From: Lachnospiraceae bacterium
Lineage (GTDB): Bacteria > Bacillota > Clostridia > Lachnospirales > Lachnospiraceae
Reading direction: 5' to 3'
DNA: 64,000 nt
NCBI GenBank assembly: GCA_024696945.1
Contig: JAILGF010000071.1
Coordinates: 124,001 to 188,000, forward strand
The stretch's first letter is position 1; the number at the start of each line of letters is the position of its first letter. A program made the translations under genes and the position numbers. Shown here piece by piece: positions 17,701-24,051 of the stretch. The notes under the pieces were generated by a model. That model ran no database searches and was not told the DNA's origin. It worked only from the letters and a program-made list of their open reading frames with translations.

Positions 17701-19443
17701 ATATCGTTAAGTTCCAACAGCAGTAAGAGTGGTGAAGCTATTATAGTAAAACCCCTAAAGGAAGGAGAAGTTACTATTACTGCTGTGGCGGCAGATAATA
17801 AGAAGAATTCGGCATCCGTAAAGATAAAAGTTATTGAAGACGATTCAATTAGAGTATGGTTTGAAAATCAAAAAGACACAATTAAATTAACTTATACAGG
17901 TGAGAAAATTACTCCAAAACTTTACGTTTATTATCACGATCAACTATTGACACAAGGTGTTGATTATAAAATATCATATTCTAATAATATAAATGTTGGA
18001 GAGAAAGCAAAAGTTAAGGTTACTTTTATTAGTTTGCCGGCTACGTATGAAACTTATTTTTCAATTATACCTTATTGCATAGATAATGGTAAAGGAGAAC
18101 CTGCAGAACATGTTAGTGTAACAGGTTTGGTATTACAAAATGATAAGAAACTAACCAATAACAACTTAGCAGTTTTTGTTTATGGAGTAAAAATAAGTAA
18201 AAAAATGTATTCATTTTCATGCGATACTGATGAGAATGGTAAAGAAACTGTAACTATAAAGGGAGAGAATAATCTTTGTGGTAGTATAACATTGCCTATA
18301 ATACGTGTCGCTAAAGGCAACAAACTTTCAATAAAAGTAAGATCATTTAACCCAAAAACCCGCGAATATAATGGTAAACCACAATACTTATCAGAAGATG
18401 AACTTGTAGTTGTTGATAAAAACAGTGGAGCAGTATTAGAAAAAGATGTTGATTATGAGGTTTGTTACCCGCCGGATATAACAAGTGCCGGGACTATAAA
18501 AGTAACTATTGTTGGTAAAGGGAATTATACAGGAGCCATAAAGAAATCCTTTAAAGTTGCCCCTGCCAAAAAAGCTACCATAAGTGTAAGTCTAATTCCT
18601 GAAGAAGGTAAAGAAGCCGGAAATTACTCTTATATCGGAAAGAATATCACTCCATCACTAGATGTCATTGCAACATTTCCCTCAGGGTATCAAGAAGAAC
18701 TGCAATCAGGAATTGATTATAAGATTTCTTATACGAAAAATATTGACATAGGTACTGCCACTTACACCATTTCTTTCATGGGGAATTATAAAGGAAAAAG
18801 TAAAATTATCGGAAACTTTAAAATTATAAAAAATGATATTTCAAAGATTTCTGTATATGTGCATGATATGGTTTATCAAAAGAAAGCAAAATATTTATTT
18901 TCTCCAATTGTCTTATTGAACGGGCAATTATTGGATAAGAAGAAGTATAAAGTAGAATATACTGATGCAGACGGAAATGATATTTCTAAGTCTAAGATCG
19001 AACTTGCGGCTGATGAAGACGAAAGAATTATAACTGTAACGATATTGCCTGATGAGAAATATATAAGTGGAAAAACTCCGTTAACAGCTACTTATCGTGT
19101 TATGAGGCCAAAGGGGAAAATAGATATTGGAAAAGCGAAAGTGACTATTATCAATAGGAAATCCGGGAAAACAGCCACATCTATTGGGTTTACAGGAGAT
19201 CCTATCTCTTTGCTGCCGAATGATCAATTAAGTCCTGCTTTTATAAGGCTTAGTGTTGATGGAAAAGTATTGTCAGATCAGGAATTATTAGAGTATTTTG
19301 ATATTACTTGTTATAATAATGTATTTAAAGGAACAGCCTATTATGTCATTACAGCAAAAGAAATAATTGAAAATGGGGTAAATGTTAATCCATATATCGG
19401 AACTAAAAATGGAAAATTTACTATAGCAAAATCCGGTTTATAA
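11776..19443 (+). CDS. Giant secreted repeat protein (Ig-like, chitobiase C-terminal-like and Big2 domains)
   Basis: 2555 residues. A signal peptide (about 1-42) is followed by a degenerate first unit (to about 395) and three long homologous units of about 493 residues each (about 399-893, 894-1385, 1386-1878). Each unit contains Ig-like beta segments with the recurrent EYS-DGNTW and FKVKASYSGD motifs, an EAPSI-SVSKV domain, a TYTGSEL domain, and ends in a chitobiase C-terminal-like segment with DEIYYTLDGTDPD. A Thr/Pro-rich linker (about 1879-1925, TPTPEPT repeats) precedes a Big2 domain (about 1928-2018) and a C-terminal region (to 2555) with MBG-like units such as GNYTGAIKKSF. No LPXTG motif, membrane tail or catalytic domain is visible. 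Likely an adhesin or cell-surface scaffold; how it is retained is unclear. Confidence 0.85.
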   Translation: MDKRRKIRHLIQKIAIVLAVILALPQTPMAQNIGLGYKEVYAEPLEDAYPNIMAHFRGNDLLLTLDFDVAPDKTRPTGTMSLYYCDNYDDEDIFLKTIAEKVPVEGYTWDNIPADLFNNEIGLYFYYSGDDNYSEQNYRYYDEDEEDYIYCDPLSITLIPPTITTLSDVTRTGNTYSFSFERNQRLTEIRKYFYMVVSSDSTVLSPESLRGTVLSKCQGEEPFSGPEYGWGEVNNNGDTPYANIEFNGSSLYEGSYVVQLVLEDTLGELVGDLSETYVTDEFRTPFTFTSNDIVATCAEGLVYEGEPLTPEVTIAVSPYLYDDTRKTAVTELITATDSNLSYSFKQTSEWNGTPVNNAAISSTINGAGVFDIYASGSHNGDSIKAEPLGTVEVAREKVDAPDFDVMSEIDAEDKSLCLGVAISTAEGEDEPTGKVKYEYSKDGNTWTLIADELPIENSDYIWNTVPAELKGTIFKVKASYSGDKAYNPAVDIIDVDLEAPSIKSVSKVERENTNYSFSIELNKQESEQFVRVYYLFTSSNENYSEKTAEEIVENATGYYDCNFENETDLTANIVADGNTLDEGIYVLQIVVVDINGNLSRKLVTDPFTTPITFTKADISASVEESLTYTGSELTFEVSLSAISLSEIKRTVVDGWLTNALADGKITFSFKQIEDGNGTSVTAEAKAKITDAGKYEIYASSSDDDYAINNESLGTLTVEKGEVEKPDAAPTLSATVTEDKQSYLVSADISSVTNKGDRTIEFSFNNGDFSTDNTFLADKNTEVTVSIRFASTVNTKESYAASSETFKTNGASAAPTLTETTIFLGDSLEVSITANGENDEIYYTLDGTDPDASSLKAIGKKNLEIKETTTVKAVTAEAGKVLSDWVSATYTKKYEFSSFAVNTAVSHNENKITLSVTAENKTGNPNPSGTLKYDYSIDGNTWTQIIDNLTIENSAYVWNTMPAELKGTIFKVRASYSGDKQYNAVDNTINVDLEAPSIESVSDVERVNTNYSFGLNFTKQETDQYVKIYYLFTPSSEACTETAAEVVKNATGYCEYHFENKTDLIANIVADGNNLNEGTYVLQIVAEDMFGNLGEKLVTKVFTTPATYTSTDLSASVESLAYTGSELTFDVSLCANDNLSEADKTIVSQWLTNALANGKITFSFKQIKDGNETSVTADAKAKITDAGIYEIYASSSDAEFAIKNESLGTFKVNKGEGEKPDALPTLITNWSEDRKSFIISADTSSVTNGKDKIFEYSFNNGPFSTKNEFPAEKETEVTISIRFAPTANTDTSSAVTTTVKTNGVSAVPTLTKSTSFIDTLEVHIKGKSIYDEIYYTLDGTDPDVTSTLAIGNVILDIDETTTVKAVMAENGKVLSEVVTVTYTKIVDPASFAINTEIYAKENIVKLSVTIEGEPEISKPTGIVKYEYSLDDGNTWSLIVDDQSLTNTYTWSVPADLKGKMFKVKATYSGDTTYKTSTDTALIDLKAPELTAVSKVTRQNTDYSFSFTVAEADPSNEGHCYYLFAPYNENGYDSIRALDVVNHADGSFEFNYDNFATGHDINGTVNGDTLSKGVYVLQIVIDDHNGNISEKLVTEPFSTPVTYTKEDFSALVTGNLTYTGLAQTPAVSLSVISSDTGRNKTASEWLADALENNKITYSFKQIKDGDGNSVTADEQSKITDAGTYEIYAISSDDDFAIKKDSLGTINVAKGICEAPDAAPTLTATVTEDRRSFIVSADISSVTNKEGKIVEYSFNNGKFSTDNTFAAEKETEVTVSIRFAATINTNASVTATSEIFKTNGASVAPTITGSTSFTDSMEVYITAKNKDDEIYYTVDGTKPDVSSKKGIGSVSFKIEESTLVNVVTVQNGKVLSEMVSAEYTKNTPTQGPTNTPTPEPTNIPTQGPTNTPTPEPTDTPTPKPTATPKPKKVKSEGISVDKTEETLHIFKEGMDVITLTATLSPDNVTNKAVNWVVSEEGIISLSSNSSKSGEAIIVKPLKEGEVTITAVAADNKKNSASVKIKVIEDDSIRVWFENQKDTIKLTYTGEKITPKLYVYYHDQLLTQGVDYKISYSNNINVGEKAKVKVTFISLPATYETYFSIIPYCIDNGKGEPAEHVSVTGLVLQNDKKLTNNNLAVFVYGVKISKKMYSFSCDTDENGKETVTIKGENNLCGSITLPIIRVAKGNKLSIKVRSFNPKTREYNGKPQYLSEDELVVVDKNSGAVLEKDVDYEVCYPPDITSAGTIKVTIVGKGNYTGAIKKSFKVAPAKKATISVSLIPEEGKEAGNYSYIGKNITPSLDVIATFPSGYQEELQSGIDYKISYTKNIDIGTATYTISFMGNYKGKSKIIGNFKIIKNDISKISVYVHDMVYQKKAKYLFSPIVLLNGQLLDKKKYKVEYTDADGNDISKSKIELAADEDERIITVTILPDEKYISGKTPLTATYRVMRPKGKIDIGKAKVTIINRKSGKTATSIGFTGDPISLLPNDQLSPAFIRLSVDGKVLSDQELLEYFDITCYNNVFKGTAYYVITAKEIIENGVNVNPYIGTKNGKFTIAKSGL
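12970..17410 (+). repeat. Three long tandem repeats inside the giant surface protein gene
   Basis: Approximate repeat units at 12970-14455, 14456-15930 and 15931-17410, each near 1.48 kb. Shared landmarks include the stretch encoding AELKGTIFKV in units 1 and 2 (ADLKGKMFKV in 3), the ITFSFKQI (or ITYSFKQI) segment, and the IYYTLDGTDPD segment at the end. Units 1 and 2 are closest by eye. A shorter divergent fourth copy precedes them. Confidence 0.8.
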
Positions 19444-19470
19444 GAGTGTTTTAGAGCAAAAAAATTGACT

Positions 19471-19506
19471 GGCGACAGGGCGATACGCCTCTGTCGCCGT
19501 TTTTTA
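19471..19506 (+). terminator. Terminator of the giant surface protein gene
   Basis: GGCGACAG (19471-19478) pairs with CTGTCGCC (19491-19498), with an inner GGCG/CGCC stem; followed by GTTTTTT. Begins 28 bases after the stop. Confidence 0.85.
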
Positions 19507-19508
19507 AT

Positions 19509-19537
19509 TTGACACCATTAAAAAAATATGATATTAT
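19509..19537 (+). promoter_or_regulatory. Sigma-A promoter of the AAA ATPase gene
   Basis: TTGACA (19509-19514), 17-base spacer, TATTAT (19532-19537), immediately after the preceding terminator. The repeat array 19545-19621 lies just downstream, so it overlaps the start site and the transcribed leader. Confidence 0.75.
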
Positions 19538-19544
19538 ATTTCAA

Positions 19545-19621
19545 ACAGTAAACGACAGTAAATAACAGTAAACGACAGTAAAAGACAGTAAAAGAATTTT
19601 CAAACAGTAAACGACAGTAAA
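19545..19621 (+). repeat. Seven phased ACAGTAAA direct repeats in the ATPase gene leader
   Basis: ACAGTAAA begins at 19545, 19555, 19565, 19575, 19585, 19604 and 19614. The first five are exactly 10 bases apart, one helical turn; the last two follow after a 19-base step, about two turns. The intervening dinucleotides are CG, TA, CG, AG, AG. The array sits between the promoter and the AAGGAGG ribosome site, with the last copy touching the ribosome site. This is the arrangement expected of an operator or iteron bound cooperatively on one DNA face, possibly by the ATPase itself. Confidence 0.85.
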
Positions 19622-19641
19622 AAGGAGGTTATAAACAATTT

Positions 19642-20688
19642 ATGGCTCTAACAGTTAAAAACCCCTATACTCTCGCTTTTGGAAAGGCTCCAAAACAGAT
19701 CATCTCCCGTAACTCAAGTATGAATGAGATAATAGATACCTTTAATGATGAGGATCCTTCACAGCAGTTATATATGATCACGGGAGTCCGTGGCAGCGGG
19801 AAAACAGTATATATGACAGAACTTTCCCGTAAGATAAAGGAATCGGGAGATTGGATAGTGGTAGAGCTTAATCCAGAGCTTGATCTCTTAGAGGGGCTGG
19901 CAGCAAAACTGTCAGGAGAAACAGCCTTAGCACAGATGTTTAGATCTGCAAAGATCAATCTTTCATTTTTCGGATTCGGGGTCGAGATAGATGGAGTAGC
20001 TCCGATAAGGGATATGAAAACGGCCATAGAAAAAATGCTGCAGACCTTGAAAAAGAATAATAAAAAAGTTTTGGTAACAATTGATGAGGCTTCAAACACC
20101 AATAATATGAGAGTGTTTGCGAGTGCTTTTCAGATATTTATCAGAAATAATCTGCCCATTTTCCTTGTAATGACCGGCTTGTACGAGAACATCGATCTGC
20201 TTCAAAATGAAAAAACGCTTACATTTTTGTACAGAGCTCCGAAGGTTGAACTTAAGCCGCTTAATATCCGGACCATAGCGGAAAACTATAAAGATACTTT
20301 TAAAATAGAAGAAAACACAGCGTTACATATGGCTAAGCTTACAAAGGGTTATTCGTTTGCATTCCAGGTATTGGGGTATTTCACTTGGAACAATAAAGGC
20401 GACTACAAGAAGGCATTAAAGGATTTCCGCCAATACCTTGATGATTACGTTTATGAAAAAATCTGGTCGGGTTTATCTAACGGAGATAAAAAGATGGCAT
20501 ATGGGATAGCAAAGATAAAATCCGGAAAGATATCTGAAATCAGAGAGCTGTTAGGAATGGAAACAAATGAGTTTAATCCGTACAGGAAGCGCTTGGTAAA
20601 ACGTGGAATTGTAAACGGTGATGAAAGAGGGTACGTTAGCTTTACATTACCATTGTTTGAAGATTATGTTCTTGATAATTATGATTAA
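19642..20688 (+). CDS. AAA/STAND-type ATPase with C-terminal winged helix
   Basis: 348 residues. Walker A GVRGSGKT (residues 48-55) and Walker B VLVTIDEAS (about 144-152) identify an AAA ATPase related to the ORC/Cdc6- and ExeA-like ATP-binding proteins. A sensor-like LVMTGLYE follows. The C-terminal ~70 residues (KIKSGKISEIRELLGMETNEF onward, ending in LFEDYVL) have the shape of a winged helix, so DNA binding is plausible. The ATG at 19642 has AAGGAGG upstream. The gene has its own promoter and a remarkable repeat array in its leader, and lies between a giant surface protein gene and a decayed GGDEF gene, so this may be an accessory segment. Function not known; defence, replication-like or regulatory roles are all possible. 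Confidence 0.8.
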   Translation: MALTVKNPYTLAFGKAPKQIISRNSSMNEIIDTFNDEDPSQQLYMITGVRGSGKTVYMTELSRKIKESGDWIVVELNPELDLLEGLAAKLSGETALAQMFRSAKINLSFFGFGVEIDGVAPIRDMKTAIEKMLQTLKKNNKKVLVTIDEASNTNNMRVFASAFQIFIRNNLPIFLVMTGLYENIDLLQNEKTLTFLYRAPKVELKPLNIRTIAENYKDTFKIEENTALHMAKLTKGYSFAFQVLGYFTWNNKGDYKKALKDFRQYLDDYVYEKIWSGLSNGDKKMAYGIAKIKSGKISEIRELLGMETNEFNPYRKRLVKRGIVNGDERGYVSFTLPLFEDYVLDNYD

Positions 20689-20711
20689 TCCTATAAAAAA
20701 GAGATAAATCT

Positions 20712-20961
20712 ATGATAGAATATTTTACTTATTACGCGTCCTCGAATATAGTGGGTATCATAATTTTTGGAATTATGCTCGCTCATGACTGTTTGGGTGT
20801 GGATGCAGGTGTGTTCCCGGTTAACAGATTTACAGTGCTAGGAACCAATTTTGCAAATGCTTTTAGATGATAACGATACCATACAGAAATGTATGCAGCG
20901 TGCGGATGACAAACTGTATGAGGATAAAGAACTGTGTAAGAAGCAGGAACAGGCTTCCTGA
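20712..20961 (+). pseudogene. Remnant of a GGDEF-domain gene (internal deletion and frameshift)
   Basis: From ATG 20712 a 52-codon frame reads MIEYFTYYASSNIVGIIIFG and resembles the N-terminal first helix of Lachnospiraceae membrane diguanylate cyclases; it stops at 20868-20870. In another frame, 20857-20961 encodes a segment with DDTIQ-like start, QRADDKLYEDKE and a Gln/Lys tail, which is the typical last helix of a GGDEF domain (ADxxMYxxK pattern). The whole core, including the GGDEF signature, is missing between them. The simplest reading is a gene whose middle was deleted, leaving both ends joined out of frame. The following phosphatase gene begins 13 bases later. Confidence 0.7.
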
Positions 20962-20974
20962 AAGGAGTTGGCAT

Positions 20975-23074
20975 ATGAAAAAGAGCATCAGGTTATTGGT
21001 TTTTGTTATAGCGGTTACATTCTGTATCAACTTAACGGCTCCTCTTTCAGCACAGGCTGCCGGAAGTATGTCCTTATCGGACAAGGGCTATACCTTGAAA
21101 CAGGTTATAGTCTTAAGCCGACACAATATCAGATCTCCTCTTTCTACAAAGGGTTCCGACCTTGAAACCGCAACACCGTATGAATGGTATAAGTGGTCAT
21201 CTGGAGCAAGTGAGCTTTCGCTCCGTGGCGGAGTTTTGGAAACCGAGATGGGGCAGTACTTTAAGGAGTGGCTTGAAAGCGAAGGGCTTATTCCCGAGAA
21301 TTATCATCCGGAAGGCAGTGAAGTCCGCTTTTATTCCAATTCTAAGCAGAGAACAATAGCAACCGCAAAGTATTTTTCGGCAGGTTTTCTGCCTACGGCC
21401 AATATCGACATTGAGTACCACGTTGAATTTGATAAGATGGACCCTGTGTTTACTCCGGACTTTAATTTCCTGAACGATGAGTACATAGAGGCTGCAGATG
21501 CGCAGGCACACCAGCTTTTTAATGATGCGGTCGCAAATCTGGACGATAACTATGAGCTTTTGGTCGATGTTATCGATATGTATGATACGGATAAATACGC
21601 TGATTATAATTTCGAAAATGGCTTTAATCTTTCCTATGCCATAGGTCAGGAGCCTAAGGTGAGTGGATCCTTGAAGCTTGCTACAAGCATCAGCGACGCA
21701 CTTGTCCTTCAGTATTATGAAGAAGCCGATCACGTTAAGGCTGCCTTTGGAAATGACCTGACTCTAAAGCAGTGGGAGGATATTTCCGAGATAAAGACAG
21801 TATATGGGGATATTCTATTTACGGTTCCGCTCATAGCTACCAATGTGGCAAATCCATTGGTTAAAGAAATCTATTCAGAGATGAATACCGAAGGCAGAGT
21901 ATTTACCTTCCTCTGCGGGCATGATTCAAACATAGGCAGCGTACTGGCGGCACTGGGCGTTAAGGACTACGAACTGCCGGATACAATAGAGAAAAAAGCA
22001 CCCATCGGATGTAAGATTGTTTTTTCAAAGTGGGAGAATAAAAAGGGTAAGGCATACTGGTCTGTTGACCTTGTTTATCAGTCCGTAGACCAGCTCCAGG
22101 AACAGCCCTTATTAGACCTTAAAAACGAGCCTGTTGTTTATCACTTAAGTTTTAACGGCATAAAGCAGAACAAGGATGGCTTGTATAAGGAAAAGGCAAT
22201 AAAGAAGCTTTTCAAGAATTCCATGAAGGAATATGATGATCTTTATTTAAAGTATTCCGATGTTGTGGCATTCTTAGGACCTGAAGGTACCTATACACAG
22301 GAAGCCTGCGAGAAGTTTTTTGGTAACGATGATACGCTGGTGCCATACAAAACAGTGGGTGATGCTGTTCAGGCGCTTGTAGATAAAAGGGCTAAATATG
22401 CCGTTATCCCTCAGGAGAATACAATAGGCGGAGCGGTTGTCGATTATGTGGATACGCTTATTGCCGAACCTTCCGTTTCGGTGGCCGGCGAGGTTGAGCT
22501 TACCATAAATCAGAACCTGCTGGCAGCTCCCGGAACCAAGCTTAGTGACATTAAGACTGTGTATTCGCATAAACAGGGCATTGCCCAGGGAACCGAATGG
22601 CTGAAGAAAAACCTGCCCAATTCCGAGGTGATCGAGGTGTCCAGTACCGCTGAGGGTGCAAGGCTTGTTTCAGAAGCGAATAAAGCTTTGTCTGAGAGTG
22701 GTGATAAAAACACATATGCCGCGATAGCATCCGCCGGTTGTGCGGATGTTTATGGGCTTGAAATTCTTGCAGAAGGTATTCAGGGAAACGAGAACAACAA
22801 AACCAGATTTTATGTCCTTTCCCTTGATAAGCCTTCGACAGAAACCAAAAACCGCTTAGCTTTTATAGCAAAAGGAAGCGCGAAAGAACTGCCTTCACTA
22901 ATATCAGGAATTGAGAAGCAGGGCATGACGCTTGTAACCATACATGACCGTCCGCTAAAGACGGTGCTCGGGGAATATTACTACCTTATCGAGTGCTCGG
23001 ATTGCAGCTATGAATCATACCTGAATATTTCGAAGAACAATAAATTTGAGTTCCGGTTCCTTGGATGTTTTTGA
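20975..23074 (+). CDS. Exported fusion: glucose-1-phosphatase-like acid phosphatase + prephenate dehydratase
   Basis: 699 residues from ATG 20975 (AAAGGAG upstream). Residues 1-29 form a signal peptide ending AQA-A. Residues about 35-425 are a histidine acid phosphatase closest in motifs to E. coli Agp: LSRHNIRSP (catalytic His50), the TKGSDLE and RGGVLE segments, and CGHDSNIGS (proton donor Asp, about 317). From about 430 a complete prephenate dehydratase follows: FLGPEGTYT, IPQENTIGG, the catalytic NKTRF (about 609), then a regulatory ACT domain with HDRPLKT in place of the usual ESRP (about 625-699). The reading frame is continuous. Prephenate dehydratase makes phenylpyruvate in phenylalanine synthesis and is normally cytoplasmic, so an exported copy fused to a phosphatase is unexpected. 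The joint function is unknown; no other aromatic-pathway gene is nearby. Confidence 0.9.
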   Translation: MKKSIRLLVFVIAVTFCINLTAPLSAQAAGSMSLSDKGYTLKQVIVLSRHNIRSPLSTKGSDLETATPYEWYKWSSGASELSLRGGVLETEMGQYFKEWLESEGLIPENYHPEGSEVRFYSNSKQRTIATAKYFSAGFLPTANIDIEYHVEFDKMDPVFTPDFNFLNDEYIEAADAQAHQLFNDAVANLDDNYELLVDVIDMYDTDKYADYNFENGFNLSYAIGQEPKVSGSLKLATSISDALVLQYYEEADHVKAAFGNDLTLKQWEDISEIKTVYGDILFTVPLIATNVANPLVKEIYSEMNTEGRVFTFLCGHDSNIGSVLAALGVKDYELPDTIEKKAPIGCKIVFSKWENKKGKAYWSVDLVYQSVDQLQEQPLLDLKNEPVVYHLSFNGIKQNKDGLYKEKAIKKLFKNSMKEYDDLYLKYSDVVAFLGPEGTYTQEACEKFFGNDDTLVPYKTVGDAVQALVDKRAKYAVIPQENTIGGAVVDYVDTLIAEPSVSVAGEVELTINQNLLAAPGTKLSDIKTVYSHKQGIAQGTEWLKKNLPNSEVIEVSSTAEGARLVSEANKALSESGDKNTYAAIASAGCADVYGLEILAEGIQGNENNKTRFYVLSLDKPSTETKNRLAFIAKGSAKELPSLISGIEKQGMTLVTIHDRPLKTVLGEYYYLIECSDCSYESYLNISKNNKFEFRFLGCF

Positions 23075-23098
23075 AACATTGTTAGGACCAAAAAAAAC

Positions 23099-23127
23099 TT
23101 GAAATAATAGCAGGAATATGGCATAAT
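23099..23127 (+). promoter_or_regulatory. Sigma-A promoter of proC
   Basis: TTGAAA (23099-23104), 17-base spacer, CATAAT (23122-23127), about 100 bases before the proC start. Confidence 0.65.
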
Positions 23128-23227
23128 AAGTTATTAAGTTAAAGTCTGCGGAACTGGCTTGATAAAGCGATCTGCAGTACAGAAAAACAAAATCCGGAGG
23201 ATATTTCCGGGGAAAGAGGAGAGAATT

Positions 23228-24022
23228 ATGAAGCTTGGTATAATCGGCGCAGGAAACATGGCCAGAGCCATTATCGGCGGTATTGTCAAGAAAGGTATTA
23301 TTGACGGAACAGAGATCATCTGCTCTTCACCTGATGAGTCGGACAGAACAAAAGCCCGCGATCAATTTATGATCAACGTTACAGGTGACAATAAAGCTGT
23401 TGTCAGAGAATCGGAGATAGTTATCTTCGCAGTTAAGCCTCAGGTAATCCCGCATGTTATAGATGAAGTTAAAGACATTATCGATGATGAAAAGCTTTTC
23501 ATATCCATTATTGCAGGCAAGAGCATTGAATGGTTTGAGAATGCGGTAGGAAAGAGCTTCAAGCTTATCCGTACCATGCCCAATACTCCAGCACTTGTCG
23601 GAGCAGGCATGACAGCCGTTACACCGAACAAGAAAGTAGATGATGCTGATCTTCAGAAAGCTATCAGCATCCTTTCATCCTTTGGCGAAGCCGGTGTTGT
23701 TCCCGAGTCCCTGATGGACGCTGTTGTTGCAGTTTCCGGAAGCTCGCCTGCATATGTATTCATGATGATAGAGGCTATGGCTGACGGTGCGGTAAGGCTC
23801 GGAATGTCAAGAGCCCTTGCTTATAAATTTGCGGCTCAGGCTGTTTACGGAAGTGCTAAGATGGTTCTTGAAACCGGAAAGCATCCCGCAGAGCTTAAGG
23901 ATATTGTATGCTCACCTGCAGGAACCACAATTGAGGCAGTAAGAGTCCTTGAAGAAATGGGCTTCAGAAGCTCCCTCATTGAGGCTATGGACGCTTGTGC
24001 CGATATATCGAGAAAGCTTTGA
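23228..24022 (+). CDS. proC: Pyrroline-5-carboxylate reductase
   Basis: 264 residues from ATG 23228, with AGAGGAGAG upstream; a farther in-frame start at 23159 would add 23 non-homologous residues. It reduces 1-pyrroline-5-carboxylate to L-proline with NAD(P)H. Motifs: N-terminal Rossmann GIIGAGNMA, FAVKPQ, the RTMPNTPALVGAGMT block, and the signature GSSPAYVFMMIEAMADGAVRLG, plus HPAELKD--CSPAGTTI near the end. Length is normal. The next gene starts 29 bases downstream and may be cotranscribed, though unrelated in function. Confidence 0.97.
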   Translation: MKLGIIGAGNMARAIIGGIVKKGIIDGTEIICSSPDESDRTKARDQFMINVTGDNKAVVRESEIVIFAVKPQVIPHVIDEVKDIIDDEKLFISIIAGKSIEWFENAVGKSFKLIRTMPNTPALVGAGMTAVTPNKKVDDADLQKAISILSSFGEAGVVPESLMDAVVAVSGSSPAYVFMMIEAMADGAVRLGMSRALAYKFAAQAVYGSAKMVLETGKHPAELKDIVCSPAGTTIEAVRVLEEMGFRSSLIEAMDACADISRKL

Positions 24023-24051
24023 TCTAAAATTTGGGAAAGGAAAGTATTAAA

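Noticed and set aside
17381-17717. Frames on both strands within the Thr/Pro linker of the giant protein
   Set aside because: They are by-products of the ACACCTACG-type linker repeats and have no starts with ribosome sites.
19545-19621. CRISPR-like array
   Set aside because: Units are 8-10 bases with no unique spacers, no cas genes nearby; the phasing fits an operator or iteron instead.
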